From an uncultured Ruminococcus sp. (GTDB lineage: Bacteria > Bacillota > Clostridia > Oscillospirales > Ruminococcaceae): a DNA stretch of 64,000 bases. The DNA lies in contig CAJTWE010000004.1 in NCBI GenBank assembly GCA_910579955.1, forward strand, positions 1-64,000, written 5' to 3'. The number at the start of each line of letters is the position of its first letter. Position 1 is the first letter of the stretch. The position numbers and the translations under genes were made by a program. Shown piece after piece: positions 17,700-26,707 of the stretch. Below the pieces are notes generated by a model. The model did not search any database and was not told where the DNA came from. It worked only from the letters and a program-made list of their open reading frames with translations.

Positions 17700-18562
17700 T
17701 AAGGCAGAGTAAACTTTCCTATCTTCCACTCTCCATCCTCTGGAACAAGTGTAAATTCAGCTGTTGTTTCGCAGTCCTCATATTCCATTATAACGCTGAA
17801 TATTATCTCAGTATCTGTGACCTCAACAAGCTTGTCAACCTCGGAGGAAAGGTATGTCATATCCATACCTCTTGCAGCTCTTGCAGCATAAAGTCTTCCA
17901 CCGCTTTCAACAAGAAGCCCGTCAAAATCATTGCTGTGGTACTGACGGCTAAAAATCTTATAATACGGCGCTGTTGCATCATCAAAAGAAGAACAGGTCG
18001 TAAGGAAATATGTTTTATCTATTATTTCAAGGTTCTGCCTGTCAAAGGGGAACTGACTTCCTGTGCAGAGAAAACGGAACGCAGTGTCGCAGCCTTCTTT
18101 ATAAAGCTCTTGACCAAAAGCAAGCCACTCAGAATCGGTCTTGCCCTGTGCTCCGAACACATTCTCTGCCCATTCCTCATTTTTTGAAACCACAGGCGGA
18201 CTCGTAACGCTAGCCGTACCGGTATTAATAACAATACTAACATTAGTACCAATATTAGACTGCACTGCTCCATTTCCCGAATTTCCTGAATTTCCTGAAT
18301 TTATCTTATTCTGCGGCACGTCAGTCTGAACCGCACTGCTGCCTTCGGGCGTTTCAGTTACATCGCTTCCAGTAGTAACATCACTGCCGCCGAAAGCTGT
18401 ATCTCCCGATTCTGTACTATCTGTGCTTTCGGTACTGCTTTCATCTGACACTTCATTTATAGCAAGTGTCTGCTTTTCATCCTGAGCGTCACTCTTCTTG
18501 GAACAACTGCACAGTGAAACAATACAGAGCATTGCTATTAAAAGTCCTAAACCTTTTTTCAT
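17696..18562 (-). CDS. lipoprotein of unknown function
   Basis: A 288-residue protein with a lipoprotein signal (lipobox LCSC, lipidated Cys at residue 20). A Ser/Thr/Gly-rich flexible linker at about 25-115 includes GNSGNSGN repeats. A C-terminal domain of about 160 residues begins near EEWAENVFGAQGK. The globular domain looks like an NTF2-like or DUF-type extracellular domain, but no family is recognised with confidence. It is convergent with spoIVB with overlapping stops. The 18563-18590 gap separates it from the HPr terminator, so it may be a single-gene unit. Confidence 0.75.
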   Translation of the reverse strand: MKKGLGLLIAMLCIVSLCSCSKKSDAQDEKQTLAINEVSDESSTESTDSTESGDTAFGGSDVTTGSDVTETPEGSSAVQTDVPQNKINSGNSGNSGNGAVQSNIGTNVSIVINTGTASVTSPPVVSKNEEWAENVFGAQGKTDSEWLAFGQELYKEGCDTAFRFLCTGSQFPFDRQNLEIIDKTYFLTTCSSFDDATAPYYKIFSRQYHSNDFDGLLVESGGRLYAARAARGMDMTYLSSEVDKLVEVTDTEIIFSVIMEYEDCETTAEFTLVPEDGEWKIGKFTLPY

Positions 18563-18590
18563 ACAGCAAAACCTCTTTCTATAGGAAATA

Positions 18591-18624
18591 AAAAACGCCC
18601 TGCTAATACATACTGCAAGGCGTC
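18591..18624 (-). terminator. terminator after HPr
   Basis: ACGCCCTGC (18596-18604) pairs with GCAAGGCGT (18616-18624). On the minus strand it is followed by six T, about 18 bp past the HPr stop. Confidence 0.85.
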
Positions 18625-18641
18625 CATCTTAATGAAAAAAC

Positions 18642-18914
18642 TTATCTGTTCTCGTCGCTGAAACCGCTCTCTACGAGATCAACCAGAGAATCTACAGCCA
18701 TCTGCTCATCCTGACCGTCTGCAATGATGCGGATCTTTGTACCACCGATGATACCCAGAGAAAGGATACCCAGCAAGCTCTTAGCGTTTACTCGACGCTC
18801 TTCCTTTTCGATCCAAATAGATGAACGGAACTCGTTAGCCTTCTGAATAAAAAATGTTGCCGGTCTTGCGTGCAGACCAACCTGATTCTTCACTTCAACG
18901 TCTTTTACATACAT
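18642..18914 (-). CDS. ptsH: phosphocarrier protein HPr
   Basis: A 90-residue HPr. His15 (GLHARPATF) is the residue phosphorylated by enzyme I, and Ser46 (NAKSLLGILSLG) is the HPr-kinase site used in Firmicute carbon catabolite repression. Both are present, so it is HPr rather than the His15-less Crh. The start at 18914 has AGGAGAG upstream; longer in-frame extensions would run through the leader. It stands alone, without ptsI, as in many Ruminococcus-type genomes that lack full PTS clusters. A role mainly in regulation is possible. Confidence 0.92.
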   Translation of the reverse strand: MYVKDVEVKNQVGLHARPATFFIQKANEFRSSIWIEKEERRVNAKSLLGILSLGIIGGTKIRIIADGQDEQMAVDSLVDLVESGFSDENR

Positions 18915-18976
18915 AATAATTACTCTCCTATCATAAAAAGTATTTCGGCGCTGCCTTATGAGATAAAGCTTTGCCT

Positions 18977-19062
18977 TTAGAAAAGCGTTATGCTTTTCTG
19001 CCAATAAGCATTTGATTTCTTTCTCTGATAACTATTATACAGGCTTTTTTCTCTCACGTCAA
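18977..19062 (-). promoter_or_regulatory. HPr promoter and leader hairpin
   Basis: Minus strand TTGACG (19057-19062), 17-bp spacer, TATAAT (19034-19039), leaving a leader of about 110 nt. The leader contains a perfect 8-bp hairpin, AGAAAAGC / GCTTTTCT (18977-18997), with no T run, so it may affect mRNA stability or translation. Confidence 0.6.
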
Positions 19063-19270
19063 CTTGTTTTTTGCAACAAATACGGGTTTTCGCCTAAATT
19101 TCTACTTGTTGACGAACAAGGGATTTTTTAAGCTCTAAACTTTGTTGATATTCACAATAAAGATTTATAGCTGGTTAGACTGCATAAATTAAACATCATG
19201 TTTTAGTAACAATTAACGAAATGTTTGTTTAAAGCTTTAGTCAAAGAATGCATAAGCCCGCAATATAGCA
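19063..19270. other. trmD-HPr intergenic region
   Basis: No gene is seen. A 6-bp hairpin CTTGTT/AACAAG at 19105-19120 followed on the plus strand by GGATTTTTT might be a weak terminator. No rplS is present, although L19 usually follows trmD. Confidence 0.4.
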
Positions 19271-19966
19271 TTATGTTTTATCAGTATAGCTCTCGTAAAG
19301 ATCGGGTCGTCTTTCCCTAGTAATCTCAAGACTTTGTGCAAGCCGCCAATCTGCAATATTCTTATGATGTCCTGAAAGCAGCACCGGAGGAACTGCCATA
19401 TCATGCCATATTTCCGGTCGTGTATAGTGCGGATATTCAAGCAGACCGCTATAATGGCTCTCTTCCTCAAAGCACACAGACTCCGGCAAAACACCCGGAC
19501 ACATACGTGCAATAGCGTCTGTAAGCACCAATGCCGGAAGCTCTCCTCCTGTAAGTACATAATCGCCTATAGATATTTCCTCATCAATTATTGTATCTAA
19601 AATACGCTGGTCAATACCTTCATAATGACCGCAGAGCAAAAAAAGCCCATCCATCTTTGAAAGCTCCACTGCCTTCTGCTGAGTAAGAACATTCCCCTTT
19701 GGTGAAAGATATATCACATGCGGCTTTTCTGGAAGACTCTCGCAAACAGCTTCCCAGCATCTATAAATCGGGTCAGCCTGCATAACCATGCCTCTTCCTC
19801 CGCCATAAGGAATATCATCTACACGTCTATGCTTATCAAGCGTATAGTCACGTATATTATGACATTCAACCGTAATATGACCTGCTTTTCTTGCTCGTCC
19901 AACAATGCTCTCCGAAAGCACTGCTTCGCACATATCCGGAAAAAGAGTTGCTATATCAATTCGCAT
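19271..19966 (-). CDS. trmD: tRNA (guanine-37 N1) methyltransferase
   Basis: SPOUT-class methyltransferase, 231 residues, which methylates G37 next to the anticodon of tRNAs reading CNN codons and prevents frameshifting. The trefoil-knot motifs are visible: YLSPKGNVLTQ, LLCGHYEGIDQR, and EISIGDYVLTGGELPALV. It overlaps the end of rimM by 11 bp, with its ribosome binding site (GGAGGG) inside rimM. It is the last gene of the ylxM-ffh-rpsP-khpA-rimM-trmD operon. Confidence 0.96.
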   Translation of the reverse strand: MRIDIATLFPDMCEAVLSESIVGRARKAGHITVECHNIRDYTLDKHRRVDDIPYGGGRGMVMQADPIYRCWEAVCESLPEKPHVIYLSPKGNVLTQQKAVELSKMDGLFLLCGHYEGIDQRILDTIIDEEISIGDYVLTGGELPALVLTDAIARMCPGVLPESVCFEEESHYSGLLEYPHYTRPEIWHDMAVPPVLLSGHHKNIADWRLAQSLEITRERRPDLYESYTDKT

Positions 19967-20471
19967 CCAGAAGTCCCTCCAAAGGGCGTATCTTCATAAC
20001 GCCGCCGTCCACATCAGTTTCTATTATTACATCTGGAATAGCAGGTATCCAGTAGGTTTTCTTATTCTCTTCGTCGAAAACTTCATAAACGTCGTTTGCG
20101 CCTGTCTGCGATACATCTTTAAGAGTTCCGTACACCTTGCCGTTATCAGCATCAACGACCTGCATTCCTATAAGATCCTGAATGAAATAAACGCCTTCTT
20201 CAAGCTCCAGATCATCTCTATGAATATAAAGGATTTTATTTCTAAGCTTTTCGGCAGCTTCCGGAGTAGCAGTACCCTCAAAGCGCATTATAACTGTATT
20301 CTTGAAAACTCTTGCCTCTTCAACAGCTATTTCTTTTTTGTCCTTATCAATATAAAGGCTGTCAAACTCACACAAAAGCTCAGGATCATCACACCACGGC
20401 ATTACCTTTACATCGCCACGCAGTCCGTGGATATTTACGATCTTGCCGATTTCCAGATATTCTTTTTTCAT
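19956..20471 (-). CDS. rimM: 16S rRNA processing protein RimM
   Basis: A 171-residue ribosome maturation factor that binds S19 and helps assemble the 30S head. It has the N-terminal RimM beta-barrel (GKIVNIHGLRGDVKVMPW near residue 8) and a C-terminal PRC-barrel (YFIQDLIGMQVVDADNGKVYG near residue 97). Standard family length. It overlaps trmD by 11 bp, a widespread arrangement. Confidence 0.94.
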   Translation of the reverse strand: MKKEYLEIGKIVNIHGLRGDVKVMPWCDDPELLCEFDSLYIDKDKKEIAVEEARVFKNTVIMRFEGTATPEAAEKLRNKILYIHRDDLELEEGVYFIQDLIGMQVVDADNGKVYGTLKDVSQTGANDVYEVFDEENKKTYWIPAIPDVIIETDVDGGVMKIRPLEGLLDAN

Positions 20472-20556
20472 CTGAGTATCTCCTTTTTAGAATAATTAAA
20501 TAATTAAAAAATATATAGAAACAGGCGAATCCATAAGGACCGCCTGCCTAGTTCTA

Positions 20557-20790
20557 TTAGTCTATTTCCACTGCGATCTTCTGATCGGCCTTAGCAGCTC
20601 CGGAACGCATAATTACACGGATAGCCTTGGCAATTCTGCCCTGCTTACCAATAACTCTGCCCATATCATCCGGCGCAACATTCAAGTGAAATACTATAAC
20701 GCCTTCCTCATTGGGTGCGTCTTCTGTAATCTTAATTGCAGACGGATCTTCAACCAGACCAGCTACAATCGTATAAAGCAAATCCTGCAT
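20557..20790 (-). CDS. khpA: KH-domain RNA-binding protein KhpA
   Basis: A 77-residue single KH domain. The RNA-binding GxxG loop is GKQGRIAKAIRVIM, near residue 53. KhpA proteins (YlqC in Bacillus) act with KhpB in RNA-level control of cell division and elongation. The start at 20790 is chosen for AAAGGGG upstream; an ATG 18 bp earlier has none. It lies between rpsP and rimM as usual. Confidence 0.92.
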   Translation of the reverse strand: MQDLLYTIVAGLVEDPSAIKITEDAPNEEGVIVFHLNVAPDDMGRVIGKQGRIAKAIRVIMRSGAAKADQKIAVEID

Positions 20791-20887
20791 AATGTCTGCC
20801 CCTTTCAAGGAAATACCTGCAAGAAGTGTGAGCAGCAGTGCAGTGCACTATTCTGCCCCCTACCTGCATTTTCATAAAGCTATTCGA

Positions 20888-21130
20888 TTAAAGAATACCT
20901 TCCTTCTTCAGAATAACCTTAACGGTATCTGTAGGCTGTGCACCATTGCTGATCCACTTCTTAGCCTTTTCAGCGTCAACCTTTACTACAGATGGTTCCT
21001 TTGTAGGATCATAGTAGCCGATTTCTTCGATAAATCTACCATCACGAGGATATCTCTCATCAGCAACTACAACACGGTAGAACGGAGCCTTCTTAGCGCC
21101 CATTCTTCTCAGTCTGATTTTTACTGCCAT
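20888..21130 (-). CDS. rpsP: 30S ribosomal protein S16
   Basis: An 80-residue ribosomal protein. [19 protein letters not shown] and [18 protein letters not shown] are the family signatures. It binds 16S rRNA early in 30S assembly. It lies between ffh and khpA. Confidence 0.97.
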   Translation of the reverse strand: MAVKIRLRRMGAKKAPFYRVVVADERYPRDGRFIEEIGYYDPTKEPSVVKVDAEKAKKWISNGAQPTDTVKVILKKEGIL

Positions 21131-21187
21131 TTCTGTTTCACCTCCATGTGTATTTTCTTTATATCAGCAGTTTCCTGCATGACTAGC

Positions 21188-22609
21188 TTATTTTTTCGGC
21201 GGGAAAACTCCCGGAGGAAGTCCCGGTATATTACCGCCCTGCATTCCCTGTAAGTCGTCCATATTCATTCCAGCGAGACGTTTCATAGCTCGGCGTGAAA
21301 CCTTGCCATTTTTGCCCTTGACGTTGCCGCCAAGCTTTTTCATCATTTTTTGCATTTGATCAAATTGCTTGAGAAGTCTGTTTACATCTTCTACTTTATT
21401 GCCGCTTCCGGCTGCAATTCTTTTCTTGCGTGATGGATTGATTATAGAAGGCTTCTTTCTTTCGGCAGTAGTCATTGAAGTTATGATAGCTTCAATTCTT
21501 GTAAACTGCTTATCGTCCAAATCGACATCTTTCAGCTTACTGCCAACACCGGGAAGCATACCTATTATAGATTGAAGAGAACCCATTTTCTTTATCTGCT
21601 GAAGCTGACCCAAAAGGTCGTTCATATCGAACTGATTCTGTTCCATACGCTTAGCCAGTCTCTCAGCTTCGTTTACATCAACAGTGTTCTCCGCCTTTTC
21701 AATAAGAGTAAGAACATCTCCCATGCCCAGAATACGTGATGCCATTCTTTCCGGATGGAACTGCTCAAAGTCATCGAGCTTTTCACCCATACCAACATAT
21801 TTGATTGGCTTACCAGTAACAGCAAGTACTGAAAGTGCTGCGCCGCCTCTTGTATCAGAGTCAAGCTTTGACATAAGGACGCTGTCGATACCCAGTGCGT
21901 CATCAAAAGCCTTGGCAACATTTACCGCATCCTGACCCGTCATAGCATCTACAACGAGCATTATCTCATTGGGATTTGTAAGCTTTTTAAGTTCCTTAAG
22001 CTCGTCCATAAGAGCTTCGTCTATATGCAAACGGCCTGCTGTATCCAAAATAATAACGTCATTGCCGTGGTCTTTGCCGTATTTCATAGCTTCCTTAGCT
22101 ATAATCATGGGAGAAATTTGTCCCATTTCAAAAACCTTAACGCCGGCACGTTCGCCCACAACCTGCAATTGATTTATAGCAGCCGGACGGTAGATATCGC
22201 AAGCGACAAGCAATGGGTAGTGGCCTTCTTTTTTGAGAAGTTTTGCAAGCTTAGCCGCATGAGTGGTCTTACCTGAACCCTGCAAGCCGCACATCATAAT
22301 AACACACGGTGGTTTAGACGGGAATTTTATTCTTGCATGGTCATTTCCCATAAGAGCGCAGAGCTCTTCATTTACGATTTTAATTACCTGCTGACCTGGT
22401 GTAAGGCTTGTGAGAACCTCTTCACCAACAGCTCTTTCTGAAACCTTCGCAACAAAATCCTTAGTGACCTTGTAGCTTACGTCCGCCTCTAAAAGAGCCA
22501 TTCGGACTTCACGCATAGCTTCCTTAACGTCAGCCTCTGTGAGCTTACCGTGAGATTTAAGTTTTCTAAATACCCGACCCAGCTTATCGGAAAGGCCTTC
22601 AAAAGCCAT
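21188..22609 (-). CDS. ffh: signal recognition particle GTPase Ffh
   Basis: A 473-residue SRP54 protein. It has an N-terminal helical bundle (1-90), a GTPase domain with P-loop GLQGSGKTT (near 108), DTAGR (near 190) and TKLD-type base-specificity motif (as SKLDSDTRGGAALS). The methionine-rich M domain ends in GGNIPGLPPGVFPPKK. It pairs with the SRP RNA found at 26708-26833. ylxM lies just upstream, as in Bacillus and Streptococcus. Confidence 0.97.
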   Translation of the reverse strand: MAFEGLSDKLGRVFRKLKSHGKLTEADVKEAMREVRMALLEADVSYKVTKDFVAKVSERAVGEEVLTSLTPGQQVIKIVNEELCALMGNDHARIKFPSKPPCVIMMCGLQGSGKTTHAAKLAKLLKKEGHYPLLVACDIYRPAAINQLQVVGERAGVKVFEMGQISPMIIAKEAMKYGKDHGNDVIILDTAGRLHIDEALMDELKELKKLTNPNEIMLVVDAMTGQDAVNVAKAFDDALGIDSVLMSKLDSDTRGGAALSVLAVTGKPIKYVGMGEKLDDFEQFHPERMASRILGMGDVLTLIEKAENTVDVNEAERLAKRMEQNQFDMNDLLGQLQQIKKMGSLQSIIGMLPGVGSKLKDVDLDDKQFTRIEAIITSMTTAERKKPSIINPSRKKRIAAGSGNKVEDVNRLLKQFDQMQKMMKKLGGNVKGKNGKVSRRAMKRLAGMNMDDLQGMQGGNIPGLPPGVFPPKK

Positions 22610-22654
22610 AGCGCATCCTCCTTTTAGCTTATGTTTGCTTATGCCCAGCTTATA

Positions 22655-23014
22655 TTAAAGCAACTGTAGTCCTTCCTGCACCTTTGCCTCTACAATACGG
22701 CATTTTTCAACAGCAGCAGGATTACATGCTGTATTTTCAGAAATAAACTTTGCACAAGCAGCGATTTCAGCATAATTTTCTCGTAGTGCAGCGAGTCTTT
22801 CAGCGAATCTGAGTTTGTTTTCCATATCAAGAAGAATTTCCTCACTGCGTTTAATGCTGTCCCTTACAGCCTGTCTGGTTATACCTGAAAGCTCAGATAT
22901 TTCACTCAGAGAAAGGTCCTCACCATAATAAAGCTCAGACACTTTTCTTTGACGTTCTGTTAAGAATTCCCCATAGCAATCAAGGAGCATTATAAATTGC
23001 AGATCCTTTGCCAT
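22655..23014 (-). CDS. ylxM: YlxM-family helix-turn-helix protein, SRP-associated
   Basis: A 119-residue sigma-70 region 4-like helix-turn-helix protein, with LTERQRKVSELYYGEDLSLSE and ISGITRQAVRDSIKRSE. The family (UPF0122) is encoded next to ffh and is known in Streptococcus to stimulate SRP function. The start at 23014 follows AAGGAGG; an in-frame ATG 30 bp upstream lacks a site. It is the first gene of the operon and has a promoter at 23056-23084. Confidence 0.9.
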   Translation of the reverse strand: MAKDLQFIMLLDCYGEFLTERQRKVSELYYGEDLSLSEISELSGITRQAVRDSIKRSEEILLDMENKLRFAERLAALRENYAEIAACAKFISENTACNPAAVEKCRIVEAKVQEGLQLL

Positions 23015-23055
23015 AGAAAAACCTCCTTGCAGGTGTAAAGTCATTCAGCTTTACA

Positions 23056-23084
23056 ATGATACCATACATTTTATATTTTGTCAA
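23056..23084 (-). promoter_or_regulatory. promoter of the ylxM-ffh-rpsP-khpA-rimM-trmD operon
   Basis: Minus strand TTGACA (23079-23084), 17-bp spacer, TATCAT (23056-23061), 40 bp before ylxM. Confidence 0.65.
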
Positions 23085-23195
23085 GGCTTTTTTCTAATTT
23101 TTTTGCACTTTCATTTTTTCTGAATAATAATCCTTTACTTTCATTGCGTTTTATGATAAAATTATGTTATAACATTCACAAAGGAGGTTGTTTCT

Positions 23196-24047
23196 ATGAA
23201 TAACAAAGCAATTCTAAGTGCTATTGCCTGCTGTATAGGATTAAGTATATGTTGTCAAAGCTACATTTTTCCAACTGAAGTACAAGCTGAAACAGGCGGC
23301 GTACCAGGTCAGGTAGATGACATCTATGACGAGCCGAACGGTGTAGGCATCGGCGATGCCACCATGGTTCTAAAGCATTATGCCATGACAATGGCAGGAA
23401 TGAAAGGTCCTATAGATAACATTATAATGCAAACAGGTGCAGATGTAAACGGTGACGACATTATAGATATTAGTGATGCTACTGATATCCTCAGATATTA
23501 TGCTGCAAGCATGGCAGGATTAGAGGTGTCGCGTTCAGATTACTTCAATGTGTATAACGTTTATTACGATGCATGGGACGCATACAGAAATATAACCGCA
23601 GATTTTTTTGAATCATGCAGCAAAAACGGATTAGATCCTGCATATGATATTGTATATATTGATGATAATATGATTCCGGAGCTGATTCTCTCCCCGAGCA
23701 CGACACATATAGACGGTGGATGCACAATCTACACATATCTTAACGGAAAAGCGATTCTTCTTGGTGAAAACTGCTTTGGAGAATGTGGTGAAATTAAATA
23801 TATGTCTGGAAATAGTATTATTATAAATGATATGGCATATACTGGACTTCGAAGTATATCTGTAAAAGAACTGGAACGTGGTAAACTCACAGAAACAATG
23901 AGTGGAACTATAAACTATCTTACCGGCGAATGCACACTGAATGGCGCTTCGTCTACAGAAGCCGCCATGGAAACAGCACTTGAGCCTTTCAAATATTGCT
24001 TCACAGCAGGGCGTTCTTATACCAATTTAACTGATTTGTTCAGATAA
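23196..24047 (+). CDS. secreted protein with N-terminal dockerin
   Basis: A 283-residue protein with a signal peptide (about 1-32, ending near VQAETG), then a dockerin-like module at about 45-110. Its two repeats are GVGIGDATMVLKHYAMTMAG (the first Ca loop is degenerate) and ADVNGDDIIDISDATDIL. An unrecognised domain of about 170 residues follows; it begins near YYDAWDAYRNIT and contains a stretch like the small DUF-type ligand domains found on Ruminococcus dockerin proteins. It is monocistronic, with a strong ribosome binding site and a terminator shared with recR. Confidence 0.78.
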   Translation: MNNKAILSAIACCIGLSICCQSYIFPTEVQAETGGVPGQVDDIYDEPNGVGIGDATMVLKHYAMTMAGMKGPIDNIIMQTGADVNGDDIIDISDATDILRYYAASMAGLEVSRSDYFNVYNVYYDAWDAYRNITADFFESCSKNGLDPAYDIVYIDDNMIPELILSPSTTHIDGGCTIYTYLNGKAILLGENCFGECGEIKYMSGNSIIINDMAYTGLRSISVKELERGKLTETMSGTINYLTGECTLNGASSTEAAMETALEPFKYCFTAGRSYTNLTDLFR

Positions 24048-24051
24048 ATAA

Positions 24052-24086
24052 AAAAGCGGGCTGACAGCAGCTCGCTTTTTTTATTT
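24052..24086. terminator. bidirectional terminator between the dockerin gene and recR
   Basis: AAAAAGCGGGCTG pairs with CAGCTCGCTTTTT (one G-T wobble), with A runs on the left and T runs on the right. Confidence 0.85.
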
Positions 24087-24087
24087 T

Positions 24088-24690
24088 TCACATCTCATTA
24101 CGGTTTTCAAGCGCTTTAAAAAGTGTTACCTCGTCGGCATACTCCAGTATACCTCCCACAGGCAAACCAAAGGCAAGCCTTGTTACCGTTATGTTCATCG
24201 GCTTTAAAAGCCCTGCAATATACATTGCAGTCGCATCACCCTCAACAGTAGGATTAGTAGCCATGATTATTTCACGAACCTCCTGCTTTTGTATACGTGC
24301 CAAAAGTTCACGTATTTTCAGCTGATTCGGCATAACGCCATCAAGAGGAGATATAAGTCCGTGAAGCACATGATACACACCATTATACTCATTTGTACGT
24401 TCAAATGCCGTGACATCCTTAGGGCTTTCAACAACACAGATAGTGCTATGGTCTCTCCTGCTGTCCTCACAGATAGGACAAAGTTCTCTGTCAGTAAGGT
24501 TCTGGCAGCAGCTGCAATGATGTATCTCACGTTTTGCAGCAAGTAAAGCTTCTGAAAATTCAGCCACTTCTTCCTCACTGCGTGAAATTATATAATATGC
24601 AAGCCTTTCAGCTGTTTTCATTCCTATACCGGGCAGACGTGCAAAATGTTCTGTCAGTACTACTAAAGGCAATGCATTATGGTCAGCCAT
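24088..24690 (-). CDS. recR: recombination mediator RecR
   Basis: A 200-residue protein of the RecFOR pathway that helps load RecA on gapped DNA. It shows the HhH segment (FARLPGIGMKTAERLAYYI), the four-cysteine zinc motif (CSCCQNLTDRELCPIC) and the Toprim domain with VVESPKDVTAFE. It starts 6 bp after ybaB without its own good ribosome binding site, so it is probably translated by coupling. Confidence 0.96.
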   Translation of the reverse strand: MADHNALPLVVLTEHFARLPGIGMKTAERLAYYIISRSEEEVAEFSEALLAAKREIHHCSCCQNLTDRELCPICEDSRRDHSTICVVESPKDVTAFERTNEYNGVYHVLHGLISPLDGVMPNQLKIRELLARIQKQEVREIIMATNPTVEGDATAMYIAGLLKPMNITVTRLAFGLPVGGILEYADEVTLFKALENRNEM

Positions 24691-24696
24691 TACCGA

Positions 24697-25044
24697 TTAA
24701 AACATACCCGGCAGAGATACGCCGCCAGTAATTTTGCTCATTTCAGCTTCTGTTGTTGCTTCAACATTGTTTACTGCTTCGTTAAATGCGCTGATAATAA
24801 GATCCTGAAGCATTTCAATATCCTCCGGATCAACAACCTCCGGCTTAATTGTGAGTGACTTTACAGTCTTATTTCCTGTTACAACGATCTCTACTGCGCC
24901 GCCGCCTGCTGTTGCAGAAAAGTCACGTGCGCCGATGTCTTCTTGCAGTTCAGTGATCTGATCCTGCATCTTCTGTGCCTGACGGATCATAGCATTCATA
25001 TTCTGTGCCCCGCCCTGATTCTGTTTAGGTAATCTTGCTTTCAT
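24697..25044 (-). CDS. ybaB: YbaB/EbfC nucleoid-associated protein
   Basis: A 115-residue DNA-binding protein of the YbaB/EbfC family, found between dnaX and recR in most bacteria. The N-terminal helix carries MIRQAQKMQDQITELQ and the core carries GGGAVEIVVTGNKTVKSL. A Gln/Gly-rich start (KQNQGGAQNM) is a minor difference from shorter family members. Confidence 0.94.
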   Translation of the reverse strand: MKARLPKQNQGGAQNMNAMIRQAQKMQDQITELQEDIGARDFSATAGGGAVEIVVTGNKTVKSLTIKPEVVDPEDIEMLQDLIISAFNEAVNNVEATTEAEMSKITGGVSLPGMF

Positions 25045-25116
25045 TGTTAAAATCTCCTTAAAAGATAATTTTTTAAAAGGGAATTCCGCACATAACCTGT
25101 GCAGTGTTGCCTTAAA

Positions 25117-26679
25117 CTATTCAACAGCAGTTTCAATATTGCTGTTTATTGCTTTTTGAATTAAGCTGTATGCCGGATTTTCTGCATGTTCCTCTTCGCT
25201 ACATTTACCGAGTATCTTATATTCTCTTCCAAGAATACGCTTTACCGTATCACCCAGAGAACGTGCATTATCACGATTTTTGAGAAGTGTGAGGAAAAAT
25301 CTATTCTTTGTAACGATAAGCATATAGCCGTCATTTACAAATGCGCTCGACTCAGCGAGGCTTCCTGATACTGCCGGATTGACATTTCTATATTCTTCCA
25401 AAATATCCATCCAATTATCAAGCGGCTTAAAATCCTCCGGTCTGAGCTTCTTTGCATTTTGCGTGGGCTTTGATTTGCTTTCCTGACGCTCTTCTGTTGT
25501 ATCTGCATGAACATCTGCATTACTCTGCCCAGCCTGTCCGGTTTGCTGCTGTACTGCTTGCGCTGTTTGTACTGATTGTACCACCTGCACTGGCGCAGGT
25601 TTAGGCATGGCAAGAGAAATAAGCGTCATTTCAAGCTCTATGCGCTTATTCGGACTTCTCTGCATACGTTCACGGCAATCCTGCAATGACGCAATATGCG
25701 AAAGTATAGTCTCCATAGGCATATTCTTTGCAAGCGATCTGAGCCTTTCCACCTCATCAGGCATACAGGATAGCATATCCTCCTGATTTCCGCCAAGCTT
25801 TAGAAGCATAACATTTCTCAGCTGATCTGTAAGCTCCTCGCAAAGTCTGCTCATATCCTTTGAACGGCTGTAGAGTTCCCCTGCTGTTCTTATTGCATCC
25901 GCAGCTTTACCTGAAAATACAGATTCGAGTATATCAAAAAGAGCCTCTCTTCCTGCAACTCCGGCAGATTCAGAAACTACCTGAGCCGAAATATCATCTG
26001 AAACCGCTGCACATTGGTCAAGAAGTGAAATAGCATCTCTCATGCCGCCGTCTGATATCTTAGCAATAAGCCTTGCAGCATCCTCATGAAGAGAGAAATG
26101 CTCCTCATCAGCAATAAAGCTTAGTCTCGCAGCGATATCCTCTGTACGAATTCTTCTGAAATCATACCTCTGGCATCTTGAAATAATAGTAGCCGGAACT
26201 TTGTGTATCTCCGTAGTTGCAAGAATGAACATCACATATGCAGGCGGTTCTTCCATAACTTTAAGAAGAGCGCCCCACGCACTCGGCGACAGCATATGAA
26301 CTTCATCTATAATATAAACCTTATATTTGCAGCGTTCAGGCATATAGACAGTGCCTTCACGGAGATCACGTATATCCTCTACGCTATTATTGGAAGCTGC
26401 ATCAATCTCTATAATATCGGATAATGTCCCCTTATCAGCATCTTTGCATATATCGCATGAAAGACACGGGATACCGTCCTTTGCATTCGGACAGTTTACC
26501 GCCTTTGCAAGGATACGTGCACAGGTAGTTTTACCTGTTCCTCTTGAACCTGTAAACAGATAAGCATGGGCAGTCTTGCCGCTGCGAACCTGATTGCAAA
26601 GAGTAGATGTGATATGAGGCTGAGAAATCACGTCGTCAAATGTCATAGGACGCCATTTTCGGTATAATGCTTTATACAT
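25117..26679 (-). CDS. dnaX: DNA polymerase III subunit gamma/tau
   Basis: Clamp-loader ATPase, 520 residues. The start at 26679 (MYKALYRKWRPMTFDDV) is the family start and has AAAGGAGG upstream; longer frames would run into the SRP RNA gene. P-loop GSRGTGKTTCARI, zinc-binding cysteines (CPNAKDGIPCLSCDIC), the Walker B DEVH box (IIDEVHML) and the sensor 1 region (LATTEIHKVP) are present. A Gln/Ala/Val-rich linker near 385-420 joins the tau C-terminal domain. No obvious slippery heptamer for a short gamma form was noticed. Confidence 0.95.
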   Translation of the reverse strand: MYKALYRKWRPMTFDDVISQPHITSTLCNQVRSGKTAHAYLFTGSRGTGKTTCARILAKAVNCPNAKDGIPCLSCDICKDADKGTLSDIIEIDAASNNSVEDIRDLREGTVYMPERCKYKVYIIDEVHMLSPSAWGALLKVMEEPPAYVMFILATTEIHKVPATIISRCQRYDFRRIRTEDIAARLSFIADEEHFSLHEDAARLIAKISDGGMRDAISLLDQCAAVSDDISAQVVSESAGVAGREALFDILESVFSGKAADAIRTAGELYSRSKDMSRLCEELTDQLRNVMLLKLGGNQEDMLSCMPDEVERLRSLAKNMPMETILSHIASLQDCRERMQRSPNKRIELEMTLISLAMPKPAPVQVVQSVQTAQAVQQQTGQAGQSNADVHADTTEERQESKSKPTQNAKKLRPEDFKPLDNWMDILEEYRNVNPAVSGSLAESSAFVNDGYMLIVTKNRFFLTLLKNRDNARSLGDTVKRILGREYKILGKCSEEEHAENPAYSLIQKAINSNIETAVE

Positions 26680-26707
26680 AAAAAAGCCTCCTTTTTCACA
26701 TAAAAAA

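Noticed and set aside
18700..19004. Longer HPr start at 19004
   Set aside because: It would add a 30-residue extension not found in HPr, and runs through the leader hairpin, while the start at 18914 has a good ribosome binding site.
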